A stretch of DNA of 32,387 nucleotides from a virus, in the IMG/VR virus record IMGVR_UViG_3300004782_000003, positions 1-32,387 of that record; one strand, written 5' to 3'. A program made the translations under genes and the position numbers. Below, piece by piece: positions 22,751 through 30,300 of this stretch. The notes beneath the pieces are model-generated. The model was given only the letters and a program-made list of their open reading frames with translations, was not told the DNA's origin and did no database searches. Positions within the stretch are counted from its first letter, which is position 1. The number at the start of each line of letters is the position of its first letter.

Positions 22751-24496
22751 TCAAGCCACAATTTCGTCGATTTTTAGGTAAACGTAGTTCCCTTTTTCTT
22801 TTCGAACAATCGTGTTGTGATAGTATCGACCTTGCGAATTTGTCTTCAAAAAGTCCATTTCTGCCCACTCTTTTTTGATTGTGTCAAACTCATAACCGCC
22901 TTTTGAAAGCTCACGACTTAAAACTTGCATATTTATTACGTAGTTAAACTCGTCCTTACGCCCCCAAACTTCGCCATAGCCCATATCATCAAAACGTTTA
23001 TAATTGGCATTAAATAGTCCAATAATGAACTCTTTGGCTTTCATACAAGTTCTAATTTCGTCTTTGTCGTTGATATATTCTTTTATATCATCTATTTCAA
23101 GCGATAGTTCGTTATCAAACATACACTCGCCCGCCAATTCATCAGCTAGGAGTAGGCTAGCAAGCGATCCAGCCTGCTTATCAGTCGCCTTGGTAGTATT
23201 AAGTATCTCATTATAAATAACGTTGTAGCGGTCTTCTAACACGCCTGATTTAAGTGATTGAATGTACTTGATATAAATCTCGCCGGCAAATCCATAGTTG
23301 CGTTTGATGATTGAGGCGATTTTCGTTCCGTCCTCGACAATCTTTCCGCGTATTTCCATATCAATAACACGATTATAAACTTGCTCGCCGGCATTTTCCT
23401 TAACCAATTTATCATTATTAGTAAATAAAAAGTTGCAGTACCAAGTTTTAACTTCTTTTGCTTGCGAGTTCTTATTCAATCGCCCTTTTTCCGTTTGACC
23501 GGATAAATCCATTACTAAACTATCCATATCTAAATGTTTATTTTTCTTCACGATTTGCAACTCGTCAAAGTAGCAAGTTAAGTTTCGCATAAACGAAGCG
23601 ACTGTTATATAGTAGTTTTGAGTGTTATTACTTGATAAGCGCAGCGCCCCAGTGTCCGGATTTCCGAATATTGACATCGCCACCATACAAGACAGTGTTT
23701 TACCATTTCCCGATAGTGATGACCACGCATTTACTAAATAAGGCTGTAAAGTCAACTTTTCCAATAATGGAGAAGCAAAAACAGTTGCCATAAGTAAACG
23801 AACTACTTTGTTGGCGCGTAATACATCGACCGTTTCTTTCCAAGTGTTGTAATCGCCCTTTGTATCTATCGCTTTATAAATAGATTTGAAATCATCTGCT
23901 CCGTCGAACATCGCCCCGCTGTCGTAAGGAATAAACTTATCGTCTTTCCAGCCGAGATGTGAAACGGAAGATAATGTTTCAATTTTGTTGATATTCATAA
24001 TCTCGTTGAAATAATTTACATAGTGTTTAACATTTTCGCTCGTAACATCAAGACCATAATCGGCAAGTCGTAGAAGCTTTACGCCAACTACCAACTCACT
24101 TTTATCAACGATCATTTCTTGCCACTTGTTTTCTTTATAAAATATTATCTTAATTTTTTCTTTATAAGTGTCCTCGTTTATAAATCTCTCGACCGGAATA
24201 ACCGGTATAAAAGAGAACTTCAAGTTTTGATTATCTGTGATACCGTTGATGTCTACTTTATAAATCCCAAAATTGAAATTTTGTACGTTATATTTGGTCG
24301 GTGGCAGATCGCCATTATTGACAAACATCTTTGTTGATTTGATTTTCTTTTCCCATTGTTTTAATAATTTTTTAAAAGTAGGTTCAACGCCGTCAAGTTT
24401 TGCTTGGCGCAACATCTTCGCCTCGACTTTTGTTCGTTCGATATCGTCTGTTATTGCTAACAACTCTATAAAATTTTTATCTTCTAAAATGTCCAC
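22751..24496 (-). CDS. DUF927-type replication ATPase/helicase
   Basis: 581 aa from GTG 24496 with AAAGGGG upstream. The central ATPase shows Walker A LSGNGKT (261-267) and the DUF927 pattern NAWSSLSGNGKTLSCMVAMSIFGNPDTGALRLSSNNTQNYYITVASFMRNLTCYFDEL, with Walker B LTCYFDEL. DUF927 proteins are often fused to or paired with primases and act as replicative helicases. No primase domain is visible in the first 200 residues or elsewhere in the window, so host primase may be used. The gene ends at the iteron cluster and starts just after RHH gene 2. Confidence 0.8.
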   Translation of the reverse strand: MDILEDKNFIELLAITDDIERTKVEAKMLRQAKLDGVEPTFKKLLKQWEKKIKSTKMFVNNGDLPPTKYNVQNFNFGIYKVDINGITDNQNLKFSFIPVIPVERFINEDTYKEKIKIIFYKENKWQEMIVDKSELVVGVKLLRLADYGLDVTSENVKHYVNYFNEIMNINKIETLSSVSHLGWKDDKFIPYDSGAMFDGADDFKSIYKAIDTKGDYNTWKETVDVLRANKVVRLLMATVFASPLLEKLTLQPYLVNAWSSLSGNGKTLSCMVAMSIFGNPDTGALRLSSNNTQNYYITVASFMRNLTCYFDELQIVKKNKHLDMDSLVMDLSGQTEKGRLNKNSQAKEVKTWYCNFLFTNNDKLVKENAGEQVYNRVIDMEIRGKIVEDGTKIASIIKRNYGFAGEIYIKYIQSLKSGVLEDRYNVIYNEILNTTKATDKQAGSLASLLLADELAGECMFDNELSLEIDDIKEYINDKDEIRTCMKAKEFIIGLFNANYKRFDDMGYGEVWGRKDEFNYVINMQVLSRELSKGGYEFDTIKKEWAEMDFLKTNSQGRYYHNTIVRKEKGNYVYLKIDEIVA

Positions 24497-24500
24497 GTGC

Positions 24501-24626
24501 CTATTCCCCTTTCCATAACATAACTAACGCATATCTTATATACTCACTTACGCTCATATGAAGTTCTTTCGCCTTTTGTTGCAGTTTTTTATGCAGTTCT
24601 ATCGGCATACTTATATTAAATTTCAT
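24501..24626 (-). CDS. Small ribbon-helix-helix protein 2
   Basis: 41 aa. MKFNISMPIELHKKLQQKAK followed by ELHMSVSEYIRYALVMLWKGE is a complete RHH fold: one strand, helix A, turn, helix B with the SVSEYIRYAL core. The ribosome site GGGGG precedes ATG 24626; the stop is 4 bases before the GTG of the DUF927 gene. It probably represses its own promoter (24660-24688) or binds the nearby repeat cluster. It is a distant partner of RHH protein 1. Confidence 0.8.
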   Translation of the reverse strand: MKFNISMPIELHKKLQQKAKELHMSVSEYIRYALVMLWKGE

Positions 24627-24659
24627 ATTTTACCCCCTATCTTTGTGTACTATGAACTA

Positions 24660-24688
24660 ATTATATACCTTATAACCACTAAAAGCAA
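24660..24688 (-). promoter_or_regulatory. Promoter of the RHH2-DUF927 operon
   Basis: -35 TTGCTT (24688-24683), 17-bp spacer, -10 TATAAT (24665-24660), just downstream of a terminator. A short inverted repeat TTATA/TATAA spans 24661-24675 next to the -10 and could be an operator, but it is too AT-rich to be sure. Confidence 0.7.
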
Positions 24689-24698
24689 CACTTTTTTA

Positions 24699-24725
24699 CA
24701 AAAAAAAGAAGATTTTACACTTCTT
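24699..24725 (-). terminator. Terminator after the SSB-like gene
   Basis: Minus-strand stem AAGAAG / CTTCTT (24725-24720 with 24711-24706), loop TGTAAAAT, then a run of T (24707-24701). The stem is short but the U-tract is good, and it lies 9 bases past the SSB stop and just ahead of a new promoter. Confidence 0.7.
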
Positions 24726-24733
24726 ATTTATGA

Positions 24734-25342
24734 TTAGTCTAAATCGAAATCATTATCAGCAATATTTACATATTCACCAAATGTTTTTTCGATTGAATTT
24801 TTGTTTTTATTGGCCACATATTCTTCGTAAGCAACAAATGTTCCGTTTAATAATTTAACTCTTGGCACCCTTACTTCACTTAATTTATCAAGCGATCTAA
24901 ATTGTGTAAGTTTAGTTGAAGTTTTTAATTCGCCTTTGTTATTAGTATATTCTTCAAGTCCAAATACTCCTACCAACTTTTTACCAACTAACGTTTTTTC
25001 TTCAAAATTCCATTTATAACCAGCGTTTGAATTTTCAACTGTTGTAATAAATCCTTTAAACATTGCAACATTTTTTTCTTCTTCACTTAAAGAAATATAT
25101 TTAATCGCCCCGTTTGGCCATTTCTTATCTGCATTGGTATTATTATCAAATTGTTTTTGGAAATAATCCTTTTGGTCGCCACTAGCAATATCAACTTCAA
25201 TTCTTAATGATGTGTTGCCAGTCATTCCTGTGTACTCGTACGCTTTCTTAATTACAACGATATGTCCTCCAAGTTCAAGACTTTCAAATCCTCCGAACTC
25301 TGCTGCTGCTTCTACTGTTTCCCAATTTTGTGGTTTTTGCAT
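24734..25342 (-). CDS. Single-stranded DNA-binding protein (DUF669-like)
   Basis: 202 aa. WETVEAAAEFGGFESLELGGHIVVIKKAYEYTGMTGNTSLRIEVDIASGDQKDYFQKQFD is typical of phage DUF669-like, OB-fold single-strand binding proteins. The end is acidic (EYVNIADNDFDLD), the usual SSB tail that recruits partner proteins. It is directly downstream of the nuclease-ATPase recombination gene, as expected for a recombination set. Confidence 0.8.
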   Translation of the reverse strand: MQKPQNWETVEAAAEFGGFESLELGGHIVVIKKAYEYTGMTGNTSLRIEVDIASGDQKDYFQKQFDNNTNADKKWPNGAIKYISLSEEEKNVAMFKGFITTVENSNAGYKWNFEEKTLVGKKLVGVFGLEEYTNNKGELKTSTKLTQFRSLDKLSEVRVPRVKLLNGTFVAYEEYVANKNKNSIEKTFGEYVNIADNDFDLD

Positions 25343-25343
25343 A

Positions 25344-26006
25344 TTATTTTTCCTCTTCTTTCTTTTCTTCTTCTATTTTATCTAAATCATAATATTCTCT
25401 AATAACTTTGTCAATTTCATTTAAGTCATTTTCAACTTCTTCGTTTTCAAACATTCCAATTGGTGTTTTAACAACGTCATTTCCATTTGTTTTTGTTCTC
25501 ATAATATATTTACCGTCTTTATATTCAGTTCTTAAAACAACTGTAAACATACCCTCAATACAAACTTTTTCATCAAGCATTTTTCCTATTGATTTTGGTT
25601 TTATTTTACCAAATTCATTGACATCTTCGTGCATAAAGAAATAAACTATTTTTCCACCGTCAACGTTTTTTATTTGACTGATTAAATTCCAATAGTTATC
25701 TCCAAGTTCGTTATAAAGTCCAAAGATAGCATTTCCTCCACCACCTTTTGAATGGTTTTTCATAAATTGATTTGTAATTAAATAACCTGCGTCATCTAAA
25801 ACGATCAATTTTCTTTTTGTTCCTGCTATTGTTTTTAAAACATCTGCATATTCATCAGTTATTTTAATATTTTTAAATGTGTTTTTAAAAGGTAATTGTT
25901 TACCTAAAACATTTATCAATGTTAGTTTACTATCATCAACATTTCTCAATGAAGCTGACTTTCCTGAACCTGATGGACCAATAACTAATACTGCCATACT
26001 TTTCAT
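25344..26006 (-). CDS. Internal in-frame start giving the ATPase alone
   Basis: AGGAGG at 26021-26016 is followed after nine bases by ATG 26006, in frame with the fusion protein. The product (MKSMAVLVIGPSGSGKS...) would be a 220-residue ATPase, the normal size and N-terminus of Sak4-like proteins. Among in-frame internal Met codons here, this one has a full ribosome site in the ordinary sense of the host. It reads as a former gene start kept after the nuclease gene lost its stop codon. Use of the site is inferred. Confidence 0.65.
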   Translation of the reverse strand: MKSMAVLVIGPSGSGKSASLRNVDDSKLTLINVLGKQLPFKNTFKNIKITDEYADVLKTIAGTKRKLIVLDDAGYLITNQFMKNHSKGGGGNAIFGLYNELGDNYWNLISQIKNVDGGKIVYFFMHEDVNEFGKIKPKSIGKMLDEKVCIEGMFTVVLRTEYKDGKYIMRTKTNGNDVVKTPIGMFENEEVENDLNEIDKVIREYYDLDKIEEEKKEEEK

Positions 26007-26792
26007 ATTTCTAATCCTCCTATTTTCTAATATTTGCCTTGCTTCTTTCATCAAGTCTTTTGGTTCTATAATTTCGTAGTTATTATTTTGTAGTCCGAAA
26101 TATATAATAATCTTCTCATCAACTTTTAAGCCTGTGTTCTTTTCGATTTTAAAACTGTAATTGCATAACTGTAAAGAATAATGAATAAAATTGACATCAT
26201 CTAAATCTTGTAAAGGGACTTTCATTCGTTGATTATATTTTGTCTTATAAACTATTTCTTTATTTGTTTTAAAATCGGCAACAACAATTCCGCCCGTGTA
26301 GTTGTTTAAAAATACTATATCAGTCGCACCGCACTCGTCAAACTCCTCATCTCCCAAGTATATTTCAATTCCAATAACCGAAAACATATCTTTATAATCA
26401 TTATAGAAATTGTCAGCTTGTGGAATAAGTTGCTCAACATCACTTTTTAATCGTTCAATATCAATTTCGCTTGGCACTTTTGAATAATCAAAGATGTATT
26501 TTTCATTTGCCCATAAACTTTGTGCGTATTCGTGGATCATTGTGCCTTTTATTGTAGAGTGTAAGTTTTCAATTCGCCATTCTTCGAGTAATTCTTGTTG
26601 CGTTATTCCACGCTTTTTAGCCACTCTCTCGCTCATTGTATCACTATCAAACTCATTGCCATACTGATGTATTAAACCTGTTGTTGATATACCTACACGC
26701 TTGCCAGCGATATGATAATAGTGTCCCTCATCTACAAAACTATATTTCCCAAACGCTTGTTGAAATTTGTTTTTAATTTCTTGTAGTTCCAT
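25344..26792 (-). CDS. RecB/Cas4-type nuclease fused to a P-loop recombination ATPase
   Basis: 482 aa. The N-terminal half is a PD-(D/E)XK exonuclease: GTMIHEYAQ (His87), CGATDIVF (Asp158), VVADFKTNK (Asp173, Lys175) and the QLCNYSF motif (about 208-214). The C-terminal half is a P-loop ATPase: Walker A GPSGSGKS (272-279) and Walker B KLIVLDDAG (328-336), like Sak4-type phage recombinases. Normally an exonuclease and an annealing or Sak4 protein are separate genes; here they form one frame. A perfect AGGAGG lies inside the frame nine bases before Met263, so the ATPase is probably also made alone (25344-26006). Confidence 0.85.
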   Translation of the reverse strand: MELQEIKNKFQQAFGKYSFVDEGHYYHIAGKRVGISTTGLIHQYGNEFDSDTMSERVAKKRGITQQELLEEWRIENLHSTIKGTMIHEYAQSLWANEKYIFDYSKVPSEIDIERLKSDVEQLIPQADNFYNDYKDMFSVIGIEIYLGDEEFDECGATDIVFLNNYTGGIVVADFKTNKEIVYKTKYNQRMKVPLQDLDDVNFIHYSLQLCNYSFKIEKNTGLKVDEKIIIYFGLQNNNYEIIEPKDLMKEARQILENRRIRNMKSMAVLVIGPSGSGKSASLRNVDDSKLTLINVLGKQLPFKNTFKNIKITDEYADVLKTIAGTKRKLIVLDDAGYLITNQFMKNHSKGGGGNAIFGLYNELGDNYWNLISQIKNVDGGKIVYFFMHEDVNEFGKIKPKSIGKMLDEKVCIEGMFTVVLRTEYKDGKYIMRTKTNGNDVVKTPIGMFENEEVENDLNEIDKVIREYYDLDKIEEEKKEEEK

Positions 26793-26930
26793 TTAACTGC
26801 TCCTATCTATAAGTTCAGCAATTGCTATTCTCACAAGGGCATTTAATGAAATGCGTTTTTTATCAGCAAGTTCGACCGCCTTTTGTTTTAATTCATCCGG
26901 AAGAACCACTGAAATCGGTTTCATCCTCAT
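26793..26930 (-). CDS. Small ribbon-helix-helix protein 1
   Basis: 45 aa. RMKPISVVLPDELKQKAVEL then ADKKRISLNALVRIAIAELI is a full RHH domain with the SLNALVRIAI helix B. AGGAGG lies 7 bases before ATG 26930, and the stop abuts the ATG of the nuclease-ATPase gene. It is first in its operon, behind a promoter whose -35 lies in a large palindrome, so autoregulation is likely. Confidence 0.85.
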   Translation of the reverse strand: MRMKPISVVLPDELKQKAVELADKKRISLNALVRIAIAELIDRSS

Positions 26931-26952
26931 TCTTAACCTCCTATCTATACTT

Positions 26953-26981
26953 ATTTTATCATAAAAATAATGTTAAGTCAA
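26953..26981 (-). promoter_or_regulatory. Promoter of the RHH1-recombination operon
   Basis: -35 TTGACT (26981-26976), 17-bp spacer, -10 TAAAAT (26958-26953), followed by AGGAGG and the RHH1 start. The -35 lies inside the palindrome 26968-26997, so a bound repressor would block polymerase. Confidence 0.8.
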
Positions 26982-26997
26982 CCACAACTTAACATTA
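26968..26997. promoter_or_regulatory. 11-bp-arm palindrome: operator and possible terminator
   Basis: TAATGTTAAGT (26968-26978) and ACTTAACATTA (26987-26997) are perfect inverted repeats with an 8-nt centre. As DNA it overlaps the -35 box and suits a dimeric RHH repressor. As RNA its minus strand forms a hairpin followed by TTTTT, which could end the upstream early operon. The half-site AATGTTA also forms the core of the origin-like repeats (AATGTTAGA). Confidence 0.7.
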
Positions 26998-27010
26998 AAT
27001 ACGATTTATT

Positions 27011-27226
27011 TTATCTTCTTTTCATTGTATAAACTTTTGGTCTTTCAACTTCTTCAAGACTGATGTATCTTTTTGAACGATCATCAATCGTTGCTTCAAC
27101 ACAATCGCTACAAAGTTCTTCGATAACTTGTTTTCCAGCTTTTAAAAATGTGAACTTCCACTCTTTTAAATTATCGCAAGATGATGTTTGGCACTTTTCG
27201 TTTTCATCTAGATTTTCTTTGGTCAT
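27011..27226 (-). CDS. Small zinc-binding protein
   Basis: 71 aa with two Cys pairs (CQTSSC and CSDC, about residues 12-17 and 39-42), a likely four-cysteine zinc site. GGAGG precedes ATG 27226. It is the last gene of the long early operon and ends just before the palindrome at 26968. A rubredoxin- or knuckle-like small protein; no function is recognised. Confidence 0.65.
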   Translation of the reverse strand: MTKENLDENEKCQTSSCDNLKEWKFTFLKAGKQVIEELCSDCVEATIDDRSKRYISLEEVERPKVYTMKRR

Positions 27227-27395
27227 TTGTAATACCCTCCTTTTTCATTCTAATGGCCTGTAAGCAATGAATTATCAACTCGGTATCAAATATATAAGAT
27301 ACCCCGCTTTCATGCGCTGTATAGTGCTTGTGTCGTGTTATACCCATATTCATTAGCATATGCAGGAAGTCATCAGTTGTTATTAACTTGCACAC
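27204..27395 (-). CDS. Hypothetical protein, start uncertain
   Basis: 63 aa if it starts at GTG 27395 (MCKLITTDDFLHMLMNMGITRHKHYTAHESGVSYIFD). The frame remains open and protein-like for 19 more codons upstream (NLILIETDHIIFEKDG), to a TGA. The ribosome site AAAAGGAG (about 27457-27464) abuts an ATG in another frame, so the true start may be a rare codon near 27450-27437 or involve a +1 shift. It overlaps the zinc protein start by 23 bases. No family is recognised. Confidence 0.5.
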   Translation of the reverse strand: MCKLITTDDFLHMLMNMGITRHKHYTAHESGVSYIFDTELIIHCLQAIRMKKEGITNDQRKSR

Positions 27396-27465
27396 GCCAT
27401 CTTTTTCAAATATGATATGGTCGGTTTCTATTAAGATTAAGTTCGTGGTGGTTCATCTCCTTTTA

Positions 27466-28911
27466 TTAAAATAGTGGTAATGCTTTTTCTTGGTTTTCCT
27501 TCATTTCTTTTTCCGATTCATTATTCCAATATTCTATTCTTGCTTTTGCTATTTCAACATATTCGGTATTAAGTTCACACGCTTGCCAATTTGTAAAGCC
27601 TGCTTTTAGTCCGCCGATGACCTCGCTTCCCGAACCTGCGAATGGGTAGCATATTTTTTGGTCGTTTGGTGTTTTGAATAGTGATAGGATTTTATTATTT
27701 AGGGCGATTGGTTTTAGTGTTGGGTGGTTGTTGATCGCCACGCTATTATTTCGTTGGTAAGGGTTTTCAATGTCTTTTTCCCTGCCATCGTGCGAATATT
27801 GTTTTTCATCGCCTTGACACCCCGCATTCCTTTCACTCTTGCTAACCTTTGGATTATAAAAGTATAAGTCGTGGTCTTCTTGTTCGTAGTTGCATTTGTG
27901 TAGGATTTTAGAACAACCAGCAATATTGCCATAACCTCGGCTAACTTGTTGTGAATTGCCTGTTGTCCATATTCCGCCATTTCCACCACCAACTGAATTA
28001 TTACCCTTACTAATCCCGCTCTGTCTATCTAACACTTCTGCCGTTAAGTCGTTGCAGAATGTTTGGGCTGGGTATCTGCCATCTGGTTGTATAAACTTGT
28101 CTTTAATATACCTTTGACCGCCACCGTAAAACTCTGCTAATTTACTTTTACCTTCTTTGTTTTGATAAGTTCCACCGTTAAGATTATCACTCGTTTCCAC
28201 TCTATTCCCATCTATATCAAACGCTCCACAACAACAAGTATCATCTCCGTTTTCATAAGCTAGTGTATCGTGTAAACAACTACCCGTCTTATAAGGCTTC
28301 TGAAATACCATTATTGTTTCGTTAGTTTGTTTTAGTGGAGATATAGAGTATTTATAACCTTCATATTTTTTAGCAAGGTCGGTTGAGGGTGCTGTTAATA
28401 ATCCTTGTGTATTTTCTTTTTTTTCTTTATTACCTGCATAACCAGTAATGTCGCCATTTGGTCTTCTTTCACTCCATTTTTTTCCATCAGGAGTTTTCTT
28501 TTCGCCCGTAACTTCTCTTTCAGCACCCGCATTTTTATCTATCTGTTTACTTAAATCAGTTGCCTTTGGAAAGTTACTTATAAAATACCAATACAAACTT
28601 TGTTGTTCAGTAAACCCTGCTAAATTAGCATAATACTTAAACAATAGTAATTGTCTGTCCATACCATACATCACGCAGTAGCCACCGTGTTTAAGTGTTC
28701 TAAACGCCTCTTTGAACCATTGTTCCCAGTACTCGCCCGTTGGCATTTCCCACTTATTCATAAAGTCGTTTGCTTTCTTATAATCTACTTTGCCATCAGG
28801 TCTTATAATAACCTCACTGCCCAAGGCATATGGCGGGTCAGAAAAGTTTATATCAAACTCAAAGTCCGCCTTGCTTCTTAAATATTCTAAACTATCTTTT
28901 GTTTCTATCAT
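27466..28911 (-). CDS. Amino-group DNA methyltransferase (beta class, DPPY)
   Basis: 481 aa. Motif IV DPPYALG (about 25-31) comes first, a long specificity region follows (about 130-390), and motif I CYPFAGSGSEVIGGL with the SAM-binding ELNTEYVEIAKARIEYW ends it. This is the normal order for beta-class N6-adenine or N4-cytosine enzymes. The target region is large and Gly/Asn/Cys-rich (GDDTCCCGAFDIDGNR), perhaps metal-binding. It probably protects phage DNA or modifies host DNA. ATG 28911 overlaps the upstream gene by 20 bases; a leader nearly identical to that at 19467 precedes it. Confidence 0.85.
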   Translation of the reverse strand: MIETKDSLEYLRSKADFEFDINFSDPPYALGSEVIIRPDGKVDYKKANDFMNKWEMPTGEYWEQWFKEAFRTLKHGGYCVMYGMDRQLLLFKYYANLAGFTEQQSLYWYFISNFPKATDLSKQIDKNAGAEREVTGEKKTPDGKKWSERRPNGDITGYAGNKEKKENTQGLLTAPSTDLAKKYEGYKYSISPLKQTNETIMVFQKPYKTGSCLHDTLAYENGDDTCCCGAFDIDGNRVETSDNLNGGTYQNKEGKSKLAEFYGGGQRYIKDKFIQPDGRYPAQTFCNDLTAEVLDRQSGISKGNNSVGGGNGGIWTTGNSQQVSRGYGNIAGCSKILHKCNYEQEDHDLYFYNPKVSKSERNAGCQGDEKQYSHDGREKDIENPYQRNNSVAINNHPTLKPIALNNKILSLFKTPNDQKICYPFAGSGSEVIGGLKAGFTNWQACELNTEYVEIAKARIEYWNNESEKEMKENQEKALPLF

Positions 28912-29119
28912 ATAATGTTACTTTCTCTCTTTCTTCGATTTCACGATCAAACTTAACTCGTTCAATCATCTCTACCAACTGCAATAGTCGGTCTTTCGTG
29001 TTTATCTTGTATTCGTATAATACCTTACCGCATAAATCGCATATATCTATTTCCTTGCAGTCAACTAATTTGTATTTATATTTTGCCTCGTGTGTTTCAC
29101 ATAAGTAGCATTTAGTCAT
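28892..29119 (-). CDS. Zinc-ribbon-like small protein
   Basis: 75 aa with two CxxC pairs: CYLC (4-7) and CDLC (27-30), then a charged helix (YKINTKDRLLQLVEMIERVKFDREIEE). A small zinc ribbon with a coiled-coil tail, perhaps an adaptor of host transcription or replication. ATG 29119 is overlapped by the stop of the preceding membrane protein gene (TAAATG). Confidence 0.65.
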   Translation of the reverse strand: MTKCYLCETHEAKYKYKLVDCKEIDICDLCGKVLYEYKINTKDRLLQLVEMIERVKFDREIEEREKVTLYDRNKR

Positions 29120-29275
29120 TTATTTACCATTTTTATTAGTGGTTAAATCTAATATTTCTATAAATATTAAACTCAACATACATATTATCGTGCTTTCAAA
29201 ACCAGTGAGATAAGATAATCCTGTAAAGAGAAAACAAGCAAGCATATAACCAGTAAGTTTTATTACAAAATCCAT
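29120..29275 (-). CDS. Small membrane protein
   Basis: 51 aa with two hydrophobic segments (KLTGYMLACFLFTGLSYLTG and TIICMLSLIFIEIL). The start ATG 29275 has GGAGAG upstream; the stop abuts the next ATG. A two-pass membrane peptide of the kind common in early regions. Function is unknown. Confidence 0.6.
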   Translation of the reverse strand: MDFVIKLTGYMLACFLFTGLSYLTGFESTIICMLSLIFIEILDLTTNKNGK

Positions 29276-29276
29276 T

Positions 29277-29354
29277 TTATCTCTCCTTTTCCATACCGTT
29301 TATAATGTCGCAAAGTTCGTTGAGTTTATTTGCTAATTTTATTTTTTCACTCAT
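29277..29354 (-). CDS. Very small charged protein
   Basis: 25 aa from ATG 29354 (MSEKIKLANKLNELCDIINGMEKER); a TTG two codons upstream has better spacing to AGGAG, so the true start may be 29360. It fills an otherwise empty 80-base gap and ends two bases before the next ATG. An amphipathic helix; no function is recognised. Confidence 0.45.
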   Translation of the reverse strand: MSEKIKLANKLNELCDIINGMEKER

Positions 29355-29360
29355 TCTCAA

Positions 29361-29594
29361 TCACTCTCCTAACTTTTCTACAAGTCCTGCTTGGATTAGA
29401 TCGAACAGTGCTTCTAATTCAAACGTTGCCTTACAAGCATTTAAACTTATATTTCTGTGTTCATTTATAAATATTGTAGTTGTATCAATTTGTTTTAAAA
29501 AACAATTATAATAACTACTTTCTTTATCTCTATAATATCTAAATCCTAATTCTTCAAGTTGTTCTATTTTTACATTATATTTTATCTTTAACAT
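29361..29594 (-). CDS. Hypothetical protein, 77 aa
   Basis: Mixed alpha/beta protein (KYNVKIEQLEELGFRYYRDKESSYYNCFLKQIDTTTIFINEHRNISL...) resembling small phage proteins that bind short ligands or peptides. ATG 29594 directly follows the upstream stop. No family is recognised. Confidence 0.6.
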   Translation of the reverse strand: MLKIKYNVKIEQLEELGFRYYRDKESSYYNCFLKQIDTTTIFINEHRNISLNACKATFELEALFDLIQAGLVEKLGE

Positions 29595-29861
29595 CTACTC
29601 AACCTCCTTAATATTGTGTTTTTGTACAAATGACTTTTCCATTTCTTCCATTTCTAGTTGTAATAATTTCATATTTGGTATTTTCAATAATAAGTTTTTA
29701 GCATATAGTTTTTCCCACATCTTCTTATAAACATCTTCTTGGTCTTGGTATTTTTCTAGGATTTTAAATACATCTTCAAGTTGAACTATTTTTGTATAGA
29801 AGTTTTCGTTATATGCTTCTTGTTCGATATTTTTCTTAATCTCATCTATAATGTTATTCAT
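29595..29861 (-). CDS. Hypothetical helical protein, 88 aa
   Basis: Almost wholly helical and charged, with coiled-coil propensity (VFKILEKYQDQEDVYKKMWEKLYAKNLLLKI and LLQLEMEEMEKSFVQKHNI). It overlaps the YopX-like gene by 8 bases. Unknown function. Confidence 0.6.
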   Translation of the reverse strand: MNNIIDEIKKNIEQEAYNENFYTKIVQLEDVFKILEKYQDQEDVYKKMWEKLYAKNLLLKIPNMKLLQLEMEEMEKSFVQKHNIKEVE

Positions 29862-30300
29862 TATTTACCTCCTTGTCGTGAATTGTTCCTATTACTTCAA
29901 ATAATTTTCCTTCATCATTTGGGATTGATACTAACCAACTACTATGACTAGCATATTTATTTGTACCTTTAATTGTTTCAAAATAGAAACCTGTATTTTT
30001 AAACGATATAATTCCTTTTTCATTTGCTATAAAATAACCATAGTCTTGTTTACCGCTTGGTTCATAAATATAATCAACAATATCTCCCTCATAAATTTCT
30101 TTACCATTCTTATCAAGTAGTCCTGTAAATTGTCCTAGTGTTTCAGGTTCTATCGTAAAATATAAAGATGGGTAGTCCTCAGTATGAGGAAACATATTGC
30201 AAAATTGTTTTTCGTTTGATGTTGGAAAACCATAAACCCATACACCGTCGTTTATACACTCGCAGTTTTTTGTTTTTGCTCTAAACTTAATTTCCCTCAT
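29854..30300 (-). CDS. YopX family protein
   Basis: 148 aa. MREIKFRAKTKNCECINDGVWVYG, ETLGQFTGLLDKNGKEIYEGDIVDY and KLFEVIGTIHDKE are the signature blocks of the YopX family, common in Bacillota phages. The role of YopX proteins is not settled. The start overlaps the upstream membrane protein stop (ATGA). Confidence 0.9.
   Translation of the reverse strand: MREIKFRAKTKNCECINDGVWVYGFPTSNEKQFCNMFPHTEDYPSLYFTIEPETLGQFTGLLDKNGKEIYEGDIVDYIYEPSGKQDYGYFIANEKGIISFKNTGFYFETIKGTNKYASHSSWLVSIPNDEGKLFEVIGTIHDKEVNNE

Noticed and set aside
27714-27992. 92-codon frame overlapping the DPPY methyltransferase
   Set aside because: It lies wholly inside the methyltransferase gene on the same strand, has no ribosome site and a biased composition; a shadow frame.
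27466-28911. DPPY methyltransferase as a third permuted enzyme
   Set aside because: Motif IV before motif I is the normal beta-class order, so it is not permuted relative to its family.
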